Positions 1 to 5,156 of a DNA stretch of 12,158 bases are shown piece by piece. The number at the start of each line of letters is the position of its first letter. The stretch's first letter is position 1. The position numbers were made by a program, and so were the translations under genes. Origin of the DNA: Minisyncoccota bacterium (GTDB lineage: Bacteria > Patescibacteriota > Minisyncoccia > Minisyncoccales > Minisyncoccaceae); NCBI GenBank assembly GCA_028708155.1, contig JAQVZN010000012.1, positions 1 through 12,158 on the forward strand, given 5' to 3'. The notes under the pieces are model-generated. The model did no database searches. It was not told the DNA's origin and saw only the letters and a program-made list of their open reading frames with translations.

Positions 1-1
1 G

Positions 2-74
2 TGGACTCAGCGGGACTTGAACCCGCAACCCCCTCCATGCCATGGAGATACTCTGCCAATTGAGCCATGAGCCC
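2..74 (-). tRNA. tRNA-Ala (anticodon GGC)
   Basis: Reading the minus strand, a full cloverleaf of 73 nt can be folded. The 7-bp acceptor stem GGGCTCA/TGAGTCC includes the G3:U70 pair that is the classical alanine identity element. The anticodon stem TCTCC/GGAGG closes a 7-nt loop ATGGCAT with anticodon GGC, and a TTCAAGT loop sits on a 5-bp GCGGG/CCCGC stem. The discriminator is A. Only one base follows it in the window, so whether CCA is encoded cannot be judged. It lies 7 nt downstream of tRNA-Arg on the same strand and is probably co-transcribed with it. Confidence 0.95.
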
Positions 75-81
75 TAAAATG

Positions 82-153
82 TGTCCTCGGCAGGAATCGG
101 ACCTGCATCTAGAGCTTAGGAGTCTCTTGTTCTATCCATTGAACTACGGGGAC
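82..153 (-). tRNA. tRNA-Arg (anticodon CCT)
   Basis: A 72-nt cloverleaf on the minus strand. The anticodon loop is CTCCTAA with anticodon CCU, reading AGG. The T arm GCAGG/CCTGC has loop TCCGATT, and the D loop contains GGATA with the A20-type base expected for Arg. Two stem positions do not pair: C5/A68 in the acceptor stem and A31/G39 at the bottom of the anticodon stem. The bases after discriminator A read CAT, so CCA is not encoded and must be added by a CCA-adding enzyme. It heads a two-tRNA unit with tRNA-Ala. Confidence 0.92.
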
Positions 154-162
154 TATAGGAAC

Positions 163-191
163 AGCGTAGCAATTTTTTGAGTTGCTTTCAA
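163..191 (-). promoter_or_regulatory. Candidate promoter of the tRNA unit
   Basis: On the minus strand TTGAAA (191-186) is followed after 17 nt by TACGCT (168-163), and the tRNA-Arg 5' end lies 9 nt further on. The -35 is good and the -10 poor, so this is a modest prediction. Its -35 overlaps the -35 proposed for the divergent protease gene, so the two promoters may exclude each other. Confidence 0.4.
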
Positions 192-210
192 GACATAAAC
201 ATGTTAAAAT
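182..210 (+). promoter_or_regulatory. Promoter of the HtrA-like protease gene
   Basis: TTGCTT (182-187), 17-nt spacer, TAAAAT (205-210). The -10 ends 7 nt before the ATG at 218, so transcription would begin at or next to the start codon and the mRNA would be leaderless. If correct, this rules out the alternative in-frame TTG start at 182. Confidence 0.55.
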
Positions 211-217
211 ATTTTTG

Positions 218-1222
218 ATGATAGGATCACCTGTAAAAAAAATAGCCAAAAAAGTTTGTCCAGCCGTAATAACTATTGTGGCCTCAAAAGATATTCCAAA
301 ATTGGATGCCGCTAGTTTAATATGTCTTCAAGGAGATTTAGATTTGAATGCAAAAGGACAGGCAAAAGTAGGAGGAGGCTCTGGCTTCATCGTTTCTAAA
401 GACGGTTATGTTTTTACTTGTGCCCATGTTGTAAAAGATTTAGAGGCTGATTATACTGTGGTTATCGGACCCAGACAAAAGTATAGTGCTAAAGTTTTAT
501 CTAGAGATTTTTTAACAGATATTGCTATTTTAAAAATCAAAGGAACTTCTTTTCCTTATTTAAAATTAGCTAATTCAGACAAAGTTGATTTAGGACAATA
601 TGCTATTTCTATAGGTAATTCTTTAGGTGAATTTGAAGATACAATTTCCTTAGGTATTATATCGGGATTAAGTAGAAATATTAAAGCTTGTGATTCAATG
701 GATTTTCATACAGATTTAAAAGGTTTATTTCAGACTGATGCCGCTATAAATAATGGAAATTCTGGAGGTCCACTTATTAATATTAAAGGAGAGGTTATTG
801 GAATTAATACAGCGATGATAGAAAAAGCTCAAAATATTGGTTTTGCTATCCCTATTAATTGCGCAGTTAAAGACCTTATAGAAATTAAAAAACATGGAAA
901 AATTAAACGTCCTTATTTAGGTGTAAAGTACGTTATTTTAGATAAACGAATTAGTGAAGAAAATAATCTTCCCATCAATGAAGGAGCTTTAGTTGTTAGA
1001 GAAAGATATGGCGAATGTCCCGTCGCTAAAGGATCGCCAGCAGATAAGGCGGGGATTAAAGAATATGATATTATTATCTCTTTCAATAAAAAAATAATTA
1101 ACAAAGAGCATACTTTAGCTGAATTATTAGCAAAAAGTAAGGTAAATCAAAAGGTAGAAGTTAGTATTTTAAGAAAAGAAAAGCTTTTAAAAAAGGTTGT
1201 AATTCTGCAAGAAAAGAGGTAA
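218..1222 (+). CDS. HtrA/Deg-type trypsin-like serine protease with PDZ domain
   Basis: A predicted serine endopeptidase of the HtrA/Deg family (S1C fold), which cleaves misfolded or regulatory proteins. From the ATG at 218 (334 aa) the chymotrypsin-like domain covers residues 5-225. The triad is H70 in TCAHVV, D101 in LTDIAIL and S182 in GNSGGPL. A C-terminal PDZ domain (about 230-330) starts with the carboxylate-binding YLGV loop. The ATG was chosen because a -10 box ends 7 nt upstream of it; an in-frame TTG at 182 would give 346 aa. Neither start gives a signal peptide or membrane anchor: the protein begins with a short basic stretch that runs straight into the protease fold. Family members are usually extracytoplasmic, so a cytoplasmic location or unconventional export is inferred. 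No hairpin terminator follows; the next promoter starts 5 nt after the stop. Confidence 0.93.
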   Translation: MIGSPVKKIAKKVCPAVITIVASKDIPKLDAASLICLQGDLDLNAKGQAKVGGGSGFIVSKDGYVFTCAHVVKDLEADYTVVIGPRQKYSAKVLSRDFLTDIAILKIKGTSFPYLKLANSDKVDLGQYAISIGNSLGEFEDTISLGIISGLSRNIKACDSMDFHTDLKGLFQTDAAINNGNSGGPLINIKGEVIGINTAMIEKAQNIGFAIPINCAVKDLIEIKKHGKIKRPYLGVKYVILDKRISEENNLPINEGALVVRERYGECPVAKGSPADKAGIKEYDIIISFNKKIINKEHTLAELLAKSKVNQKVEVSILRKEKLLKKVVILQEKR

Positions 1223-1227
1223 TTTGA

Positions 1228-1256
1228 TTGACAGGTTTTAATATTAATGGTACAAT
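1228..1256 (+). promoter_or_regulatory. Strong sigma70-type promoter of the zinc-ribbon gene
   Basis: A perfect -35 TTGACA (1228-1233), a 17-nt spacer and -10 TACAAT (1251-1256, one mismatch to consensus). This is among the best promoters in the window. Start of transcription is expected near 1263, leaving a leader of about 50 nt before the ATG at 1314. Confidence 0.8.
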
Positions 1257-1313
1257 TATTGCATAATTAATTTAAGAGTTTATTCTTTTTTAAAAAGTAT
1301 AAACAAGCAAAAA

Positions 1314-1487
1314 ATGAACGATCAAAACAATTTTGACGAGCGTAAGATGTACCAGGGAAATTGGACTTGTTCAGAATGTGGAGCAGAAATTACAGAGCTT
1401 CCATTTGAACCAAGCGGAGATAGACCTCTTTTATGTCGTGATTGTCACAGACAAAAGATGCAAAAACGCAATCAAAGAAGATATTAA
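1314..1487 (+). CDS. Small paired-CxxC zinc-ribbon protein (57 aa)
   Basis: A 57-residue protein with one zinc ribbon: C19-SE-C22 and C41-RD-C44, separated by 18 residues that include ITELPFEPSGDRP. The N-terminus carries YQGNW just before the first pair, and the C-terminus is very basic (KMQKRNQRRY). This matches the small paired-CxxC family abundant in Patescibacteria, whose role is unknown; the basic tail with a zinc ribbon would suit nucleic-acid or ribosome binding, which is inference. The gene has its own consensus promoter and its own terminator, so it is a monocistronic unit and probably well expressed. No clear Shine-Dalgarno precedes the ATG. A 63-codon open frame starting at 1333 overlaps it out of frame and is not the gene. 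Confidence 0.9.
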   Translation: MNDQNNFDERKMYQGNWTCSECGAEITELPFEPSGDRPLLCRDCHRQKMQKRNQRRY

Positions 1488-1513
1488 TAAACTGATATAT
1501 TCAATAAAAATAG

Positions 1514-1536
1514 AAACCGCCTAAACAGCGGTTTTT
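1514..1536 (+). terminator. Rho-independent terminator after the zinc-ribbon gene
   Basis: Perfect 7-bp stem AAACCGC (1514-1520) / GCGGTTT (1528-1534) with a 7-nt loop, running into a T tract (TTTTT at 1532-1536). It lies 27 nt after the zinc-ribbon stop codon. Confidence 0.85.
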
Positions 1537-1540
1537 GTAA

Positions 1541-1569
1541 TTGATTTTTTTATGAAATTTTGTTATCTA
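1541..1569 (+). promoter_or_regulatory. Weak candidate promoter of the 70-aa gene
   Basis: TTGATT (1541-1546), 17-nt spacer, TATCTA (1564-1569). The -10 is poor, but a terminator immediately upstream implies that a separate promoter is needed. Transcription would start near 1576, just ahead of the AGAGG ribosome-binding site. Confidence 0.4.
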
Positions 1570-1588
1570 TTAATCAGAGGTATTGAAA

Positions 1589-1801
1589 ATGGAAATATTT
1601 AGTTATGTTGAACTTCTTCAAGCAAAGAAGGATGGTGCTGTTGTGACAGTAAAGAGCGAAAATTCTTATCAAACTTTTGTCAAAGGACGGATAAATGAGG
1701 TTGAACGAGATGGGACCTTAAGAATTATCCCCCTTCAAGATAAGGCAAGTCCTTTTGTAATTAATTACAACGAGGTGCCATTGGAAATCCAAAAAAGATA
1801 G
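1589..1801 (+). CDS. Unrecognised 70-aa protein
   Basis: I do not recognise this family. The start is the ATG at 1589: AGAGG (1576-1580) ends 8 nt before it, whereas the in-frame TTG at 1583 lies only 2 nt after that site. The 70-aa product begins with a short helix (FSYVELLQAKKDG) followed by alternating hydrophobic strands such as AVVTVKS, RINEVERDGTLRIIPL and FVINYNEVPLEI. It therefore looks like a compact mostly-beta domain, soluble, with no signal peptide and no cysteines. It sits between two terminators (1514-1536 and 1817-1840), so it is its own transcription unit. Codon use matches its neighbours. A small nucleic-acid-binding barrel is one possibility, but no motif proves it. Confidence 0.75.
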   Translation: MEIFSYVELLQAKKDGAVVTVKSENSYQTFVKGRINEVERDGTLRIIPLQDKASPFVINYNEVPLEIQKR

Positions 1802-1816
1802 CTAATATTCTAACAA

Positions 1817-1840
1817 AAAACACTTCTTTTGAAGTGTTTT
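1817..1840. terminator. Bidirectional terminator between convergent small genes
   Basis: Perfect 10-bp inverted repeat AAAACACTTC (1817-1826) / GAAGTGTTTT (1831-1840) with a TTTT loop. T-rich tracts lie on the 3' side for both strands: TTTTA on plus, six Ts on minus from the A run at 1815-1820. It closes the 70-aa gene on the plus strand and the 21-aa gene on the minus strand. Confidence 0.85.
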
Positions 1841-1856
1841 ATTGTTTAAAGACAAG

Positions 1857-1922
1857 TTATTTTTTCTTATCTTTTTTTGGTTTTTTTACTTCTTTTTTTC
1901 TTGAATTGTTACCTTTTGCCAT
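1857..1922 (-). CDS. Tiny Lys-rich protein (21 aa)
   Basis: A minus-strand ATG-to-TAA frame encoding 21 residues. It begins MAKGNNSRKKEVKKPKK and ends in a KDKKK-type tail, with 10 Lys and 1 Arg, so it is extremely basic and probably unstructured alone. Support that it is a real gene comes from its surroundings. A near-consensus extended -10 promoter lies about 30-60 nt upstream, just inside and after the end of the ManC-type gene, and a bidirectional terminator follows 17 nt after the stop. I have a general recollection of similar short KKEVKKPKK-type proteins in Patescibacteria and Bacteroidetes, but no named function. RNA or ribosome binding is a guess from charge. The transcript could instead be a small RNA. 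Confidence 0.65.
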   Translation of the reverse strand: MAKGNNSRKKEVKKPKKDKKK

Positions 1923-1953
1923 AAAAATTATCTAAATAATTATTATGCTTGAT

Positions 1954-1981
1954 ATTATAGCACATCTATAAATTTAATCAA
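1954..1981 (-). promoter_or_regulatory. Extended -10 promoter of the 21-aa gene
   Basis: On the minus strand TTGATT (1981-1976), a 16-nt spacer ending in TGC, then a perfect TATAAT (1959-1954). The TG one base before the -10 makes it an extended -10 promoter. The -35 overlaps the last codons and stop of the ManC-type gene. Transcription would start near 1947, giving a leader of about 25 nt. Confidence 0.75.
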
Positions 1982-3320
1982 TTCTACCAAAATCATCATC
2001 AAAACGCACTATATCATCCTCTCCTAAATAACTTCCGTTTTGAACTTCAACTATTTTAAGAGGCTTATTAAAAGGATTTTCTAGACGGTGTTTTTTTTGT
2101 TTAGGAACAAAAAAACTTTCTTCTTTGTTTAAATAATATTCTTTGTTTTCTAGAGTTACTTTTGCTTTTCCTTCGATAACAACCCAATGTTCTGAACGGT
2201 ATTCATGTTTTTGAAGACTAATTCTTTTTTTTGGATTTACGATAATTTCTTTTATTTTATAGTTTTCTTTTTCTTCAACAATAGTATAGCTTCCCCAAGG
2301 TCTTATATTCTTTGAACCTTCTAGAATATTATTTTGTTTTTTCTTTTCTAAATCTTCAACTAATAATTTTACTTCTTGAGATCTATTTTTTGGTCCGACA
2401 AAAACAACTTCCTTAGTTTCGATAATAAAAGTATCTTTAAGTCCAAAACAGGCGATAGGGCGATTATTACTTATTACTAAAGAGTTTTTCATATCGAAAG
2501 AAAGATTTTCTCCAATAAAAACATTATTATTTTTATCTTTTTCTTGATTTTCATAAAAAGAATCCCAAGAACCAACGTCACTCCATCTAAAGTCAGCAAT
2601 TATGGTAGCAATATTTTTAGATTTTTCAATAACAGCTTTATCTATGGAAATAGATTCTACATTTTTAAAATTATTAAGGTCTATATCAGTCTTTGAAGCA
2701 AATTCGGCAAGCATTAGCTTTAAAGGAAAAACAAATATGCCAGAATTCCAATAGTATTCTTTTGAAGCGATAAGTTTTTTAGCTTTAGCCTGATTTGGCT
2801 TTTCAATAAATTTTTCTACTTTAAAATATTCTCCTTTTTGAAGTAAGGATTTTTTTGTTTCAATATATCCATAGCCAGTTTCTGGTTTCGTTGGTTTAAT
2901 TCCTAGAGTAACAATATTATTCAATGAAGCTACTTTCTTAGCTTTTTTAATTGTGCGTACAAATTCTTCATTAGTTTCTATAAAATGGTCAGAAGGACAA
3001 ACAAGAACCAATTCATCTTTTTTTGTTTCAATTTTTTTTAAAGCAAATAAGATTGCTGGACCTGTATTTCTAGAAAAAGGCTCTATGATAATATTTTCTT
3101 TTTTAAATTTAAGATCTTTTAATTCTTCTTCTACAAAAACAGAGTAGTCATTACTTGTTGAGATGTAAATATTTTCTTTTTTTTCTAAAAGAAGACATCT
3201 TTCAAGTGTTTTTTTGAATAAAGATTTTCCATTTATTGATAGAAATTGTTTAGGAAAATTGCTTTTGGACATTGGCCACAATCTAGTGCCCTTTCCTCCA
3301 GCTAAAATAATAATTTTCAT
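1974..3320 (-). CDS. manC: Mannose-1-phosphate guanylyltransferase / mannose-6-phosphate isomerase (bifunctional)
   Basis: Predicted to make GDP-mannose from mannose-1-P and GTP and, through its C-terminal domain, to interconvert fructose-6-P and mannose-6-P (ManC/AlgA/CpsB family), supplying mannose for surface glycans. The 448-aa length suits the bifunctional type. The nucleotidyltransferase signature spans residues 7-26 (LAGGKGTRLWPMSKSNFPKQ). FIEKP is at 171-175, YYWNSGIFVF at 189-198 and WSDVGSW at 246-252. The C-terminal cupin (about 338-448) starts at RPWGSY and contains the metal motif Q370-x-H372-x-x-R375-x-E377-H378-W379, with H411 in VPKQKKHRLENP. Its mRNA is predicted to be leaderless. 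It is preceded by a 160-aa gene on the same strand with a weak terminator between. No other sugar-nucleotide or glycosyltransferase genes are in the window. Confidence 0.95.
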   Translation of the reverse strand: MKIIILAGGKGTRLWPMSKSNFPKQFLSINGKSLFKKTLERCLLLEKKENIYISTSNDYSVFVEEELKDLKFKKENIIIEPFSRNTGPAILFALKKIETKKDELVLVCPSDHFIETNEEFVRTIKKAKKVASLNNIVTLGIKPTKPETGYGYIETKKSLLQKGEYFKVEKFIEKPNQAKAKKLIASKEYYWNSGIFVFPLKLMLAEFASKTDIDLNNFKNVESISIDKAVIEKSKNIATIIADFRWSDVGSWDSFYENQEKDKNNNVFIGENLSFDMKNSLVISNNRPIACFGLKDTFIIETKEVVFVGPKNRSQEVKLLVEDLEKKKQNNILEGSKNIRPWGSYTIVEEKENYKIKEIIVNPKKRISLQKHEYRSEHWVVIEGKAKVTLENKEYYLNKEESFFVPKQKKHRLENPFNKPLKIVEVQNGSYLGEDDIVRFDDDFGRID

Positions 3321-3326
3321 AGGCTA

Positions 3327-3354
3327 ATTTTAACACAAAAAGCCTAAAAGTAAA
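3327..3354 (-). promoter_or_regulatory. Extended -10 promoter of the ManC-type gene (leaderless)
   Basis: On the minus strand TTTACT (3354-3349), 16-nt spacer ending in TGT, TAAAAT (3332-3327). TG one base before the -10 makes it extended. Six bases separate the -10 from the ATG at 3320, so the predicted transcription start is the start codon itself. Confidence 0.6.
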
Positions 3355-3358
3355 TAAG

Positions 3359-3379
3359 AAACCTTTTCAAAAAAGGTTT
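3359..3379 (-). terminator. Short hairpin at the 3' end of the 160-aa gene
   Basis: Perfect 9-bp inverted repeat AAACCTTTT (3359-3367) / AAAAGGTTT (3371-3379) with a 3-nt loop. On the minus strand it is followed by CTTATTTACTTTT, an interrupted T tract. The stop codon TGA (3369-3367) sits in the loop and the arm edge. Probably a weak terminator; some readthrough into the ManC-type gene is plausible. Confidence 0.55.
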
Positions 3380-3849
3380 TTATTTTTTTGGAAAACAATT
3401 AGATTTGTATCCCAAGGTTTAGTATTAATACTATATCCGCAAGAAATAATAAGAGTTCCATTATTGTTTGATAAATTAAAATAAGGAGCGAACTTTTTAT
3501 CAGAATTAACAAAGATCGTAATGGTTTCTTTTTCTTCTTGATCGGTGTAGGCTTCCCTCAAAAGGAAAGGAGCTCTTGGAGAGCAAGGGTTAAGTCCTCT
3601 TGCTTCAGCAATTTCTAAGAACTCATTACGAGTAATTTTTCCTTTTAAAGTTGTATCAGAAATTTCCAAAAGGACTAGCTCGTAAAGAGTATTTTCTGGC
3701 GGTGCTTTTTCAAGAAATTGTTTAGCGTTGCCTTCAATTGAAATTCCTTTTTTTTCAAGATCGCTTGTAACTTCTTTGGGTTTCAAAGAAGTGTCTTGAA
3801 GTGTCCATCGTTTTTTGTCTTTTGATAAATAAACAATTTTAGAGTTCAT
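3367..3849 (-). CDS. Uncharacterised 160-aa protein (Patescibacteria-type family)
   Basis: No function can be named. The 160-aa product has no signal peptide or membrane segment. The N-terminal third looks helical and charged, with RNEFLEIAEARGLNPC at about residues 74-89. The C-terminal half is beta-rich: FLLREAYTDQEEKETITIFV, then FNLSNNNGTLIISCGYS, then WDTNLIVF. The sequence 'GLNPC..RAPFLLREAYTDQ...' resembles uncharacterised proteins I associate with Patescibacteria with a GLxLCPAExGPxLRLQYxDQ-like core, but this is recollection and not a search. AGGA (3861-3858 on the minus strand) ends about 8 nt before the ATG and supports the start. It is divergent from the 169-aa membrane protein, with a 32-bp dyad between them. 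Confidence 0.8.
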   Translation of the reverse strand: MNSKIVYLSKDKKRWTLQDTSLKPKEVTSDLEKKGISIEGNAKQFLEKAPPENTLYELVLLEISDTTLKGKITRNEFLEIAEARGLNPCSPRAPFLLREAYTDQEEKETITIFVNSDKKFAPYFNLSNNNGTLIISCGYSINTKPWDTNLIVFQKNKNLF

Positions 3850-3868
3850 GATTTTCCTGCTAGACTTA

Positions 3869-3919
3869 GTTAGTCATAGCCAGAAAACATTTTTTAAATA
3901 TCTTTTGGCTATAACCAAC
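3869..3919. repeat. Imperfect inverted repeat in the divergent region
   Basis: Left arm GTTAGTCATAGCCA (3869-3882) and right arm TGGCTATAACCAAC (3906-3919) match at 12 of 14 positions when folded, and both mismatches become G-U pairs in RNA of one strand. The 23-nt spacer is A/T-rich. It could be a leader hairpin of the 160-aa gene, or one of two related operator half-sites. Its right arm is shared with the 3896-3927 dyad. Confidence 0.45.
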
Positions 3920-3927
3920 TGATATTT
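3896..3927. promoter_or_regulatory. 32-bp dyad, possible operator
   Basis: A centred dyad: AAATATC (3896-3902) ... TTGG (3905-3908) CTATAA CCAA (3915-3918) ... GATATTT (3921-3927). The two 16-bp halves match at 13 of 16 positions with symmetric spacing, unlike a terminator. It lies between divergent genes, 37 bp upstream of the -35 at 3964 and 47 bp from the ATG of the minus-strand gene. This is the arrangement expected for a dimeric repressor or activator site, which is inference. Confidence 0.45.
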
Positions 3928-3963
3928 AAAAGGACAACCTCTTCTGTTTTTAAAATAAGATAT

Positions 3964-3992
3964 TTGATTATATTTGTCAAACCATATATAAT
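3964..3992 (+). promoter_or_regulatory. Strong promoter of the 169-aa membrane protein gene (leaderless)
   Basis: TTGATT (3964-3969), 17-nt spacer, perfect TATAAT (3987-3992). Six bases separate the -10 from the ATG at 3999, so the transcript should start at the A of the start codon. There is no Shine-Dalgarno. Confidence 0.75.
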
Positions 3993-3998
3993 TAGCTT

Positions 3999-4508
3999 AT
4001 GAAAAAATTAATATTTATTATAGGATTAGTTTTATTAGGAGTAATTTTGTTTATTTTTAATAAAAATAATTTAGTAGAAAATGATTATAAGAACACATCT
4101 TATTTGATAGAAGGGCAATTAGTTGCTTTGGTAGATGGCTTAGCAGAAACTGATATTATTCCTGGATCGGTCTCAAAAACAATTACTAAATATTTTGGGA
4201 ATGAAGTTTTTGGAGATTTTAATAACGATGGAAAAGAAGATGTTGCTTTTTTATTAACTCAAGACCAAGGAGGTAGTGGAACTTTTTATTATTTAGCTGT
4301 AGCTTTATCGAAAAATAAAGGATTAAATGCAATATTTTTAGGAGATAGAATTAGCCCTCAAGTGACAGAGTTTAAAGACGGAAAAATTATTGTAAATTAT
4401 GCTGAAAGAAAAGAAGGAGACTCTTTTGCGGATGTTCCTTCTATTGGTGTTTCAAGATATTTTCAAGTTATAAATGAAGAATTAATTGAGATTAAAGATC
4501 TTAAGTAA
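3999..4508 (+). CDS. Membrane-anchored exported protein with Ca-loop-like motif (169 aa)
   Basis: No enzymatic function can be assigned. Residues 3-20 (KLIFIIGLVLLGVILFIF) form one strong hydrophobic segment after a short basic start, so the protein is an N-terminally anchored or exported one with the rest outside the cytoplasm. No lipobox cysteine is present. The outer domain contains GDFNNDGKED (72-81), whose D-x-N-x-D-G-x-x-D spacing resembles the calcium loops of dockerin and FG-GAP/VCBS proteins. It is followed by VAFLLTQDQGGSGTFYYLAVAL and FLGDRISPQ. I recall similar uncharacterised exported proteins in Parcubacteria with the same core; this was not searched. A promoter 6 nt upstream fixes the start. 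The EamA remnant begins 10 nt after the stop and may share its transcript. Confidence 0.82.
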   Translation: MKKLIFIIGLVLLGVILFIFNKNNLVENDYKNTSYLIEGQLVALVDGLAETDIIPGSVSKTITKYFGNEVFGDFNNDGKEDVAFLLTQDQGGSGTFYYLAVALSKNKGLNAIFLGDRISPQVTEFKDGKIIVNYAERKEGDSFADVPSIGVSRYFQVINEELIEIKDLK

Positions 4509-4518
4509 ATCTTAGAAT

Positions 4519-4923
4519 ATGTGGTTTGTATATGTACTGTTGTCAGCTATTTTAGTTGCTTCTGTTTCTTTTTTTCGAAGCTTGGATTGAAAAATATTAA
4601 TCCAGAACTGGCTACAACTATACGTTCTATAATTATGGTATTTTTCTTAATTTTTACTTAAAAAGTTTAGTATTTTTCTTTATAAGCTTTTTCAAGCAAG
4701 GATCGGCTTTAATTATTTTAGCTGGAGTAGTTGGTGCGGTCTCGACTTTTCTATTTTATGGCAATAAAGTTAGGAGATGCAACCAAAGTGGTAGCTATTG
4801 ATAATATGAGTTTAGTTTTTGTTGCTTTATTAGTTTTTTTGTTTTTAGGAAAAGGTCTTAAATGGCAGGGTATTTTAGTTATTTTTAATAGTGGCAGGAG
4901 CAATTCTTGTTTCTGTTTTTTAG
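4519..4923 (+). pseudogene. Frameshifted EamA/DMT-family transporter remnant
   Basis: Translating across frames recovers a small multi-helix membrane protein of the EamA (drug/metabolite transporter) type, originally about 135-140 aa. It starts MWFVYVLLSAILVASVSFF in frame from 4519, then SKLGLKNINPELATTIRS, then an LIILAGVVGAVSTFLFY segment, then MAIKLGDATKVVAIDNMS and LGKGLKWQGILVIF, then LIVAGAILVSVF and TAG at 4921-4923. At least four frame changes are needed: in the T7 run at 4569-4575, at about 4658 (ACTTAAA), near 4750-4758 (YFMA region, possibly a short deletion) and near 4882-4887 (T5 run). The open frame at 4731-4934 is only the third part. The encoded residues are still well conserved, so inactivation looks recent. 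A sequencing artefact would have to hit this gene alone. Confidence 0.85.
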
Positions 4924-4988
4924 AAGATATATAAGATAAATATAAAATAGTTGTTTAATAATTTGCATTATTTGAGTAAAATTTAAAT

Positions 4989-5016
4989 TTGACATTGTTT
5001 TTGAATTGTGTATTAT
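4989..5016 (+). promoter_or_regulatory. Upstream promoter of metG (P1)
   Basis: Perfect TTGACA (4989-4994), 16-nt spacer, TATTAT (5011-5016, one mismatch). Transcription would start near 5023, giving a leader of about 134 nt. Confidence 0.55.
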
Positions 5017-5058
5017 TAAATAAATGTGTTAGAAGAATAAAGTTTTTATAATTAATTC

Positions 5059-5086
5059 TTGACTTTTTTTTATTTTATTGTATCAT
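5059..5086 (+). promoter_or_regulatory. Downstream promoter of metG (P2)
   Basis: TTGACT (5059-5064), 16-nt spacer of almost only T and A, TATCAT (5081-5086). Transcription near 5093 would leave a leader of about 64 nt holding the 5097-5118 hairpin and the Shine-Dalgarno. Together with P1 it forms a tandem pair. Confidence 0.6.
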
Positions 5087-5096
5087 GTTGAGTGGT

Positions 5097-5118
5097 AATT
5101 ATGATTAAAATCATAATT
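5097..5118 (+). other. Perfect hairpin in the metG leader
   Basis: AATTATGAT (5097-5105), 4-nt loop TAAA, ATCATAATT (5110-5118): a perfect 9-bp palindrome starting a few bases after the predicted P2 start. It has no following T tract, so it is not a terminator. It could be a 5' stabilising hairpin or a protein-binding dyad. It does not resemble a T-box or a SAM riboswitch. Confidence 0.5.
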
Positions 5119-5141
5119 CCATTGCACATTTACAAAAAAAT

Positions 5142-5148
5142 AAGGAGG
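5142..5148 (+). promoter_or_regulatory. Consensus Shine-Dalgarno of metG
   Basis: AAGGAGG followed by T, fully complementary to the usual 16S rRNA tail, 8 nt before the ATG at 5157. It is the only near-perfect ribosome-binding site in the window, which contrasts with the predicted leaderless genes and shows that SD-led initiation is used in this genome. Confidence 0.9.
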
Positions 5149-5156
5149 TTTACATT

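Noticed and set aside
182..217. TTG at 182 as start of the protease
   Set aside because: It falls on the proposed -35 box and would precede the predicted transcription start; it adds no signal peptide or conserved residues. It cannot be fully excluded.
913..1104. Minus-strand open frame inside the protease gene
   Set aside because: Antisense shadow over the PDZ region, with no promoter, ribosome-binding site or protein features.
1333..1524. 63-codon open frame overlapping the zinc-ribbon gene
   Set aside because: It is out of frame with the 57-aa protein, whose CxxC pairs and family match are convincing, and it runs into the terminator.
2953..3147. Plus-strand open frame inside the ManC-type gene
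   Set aside because: Shadow of the strongly supported minus-strand enzyme.
4731..4934. 67-aa open frame as an intact small membrane protein
   Set aside because: It is one frame of the broken EamA gene; both ends continue in other frames.
5023..5156. T-box or SAM riboswitch in the metG leader
   Set aside because: No T-box consensus, no specifier stem and no terminator/antiterminator pair; only one simple hairpin is visible.
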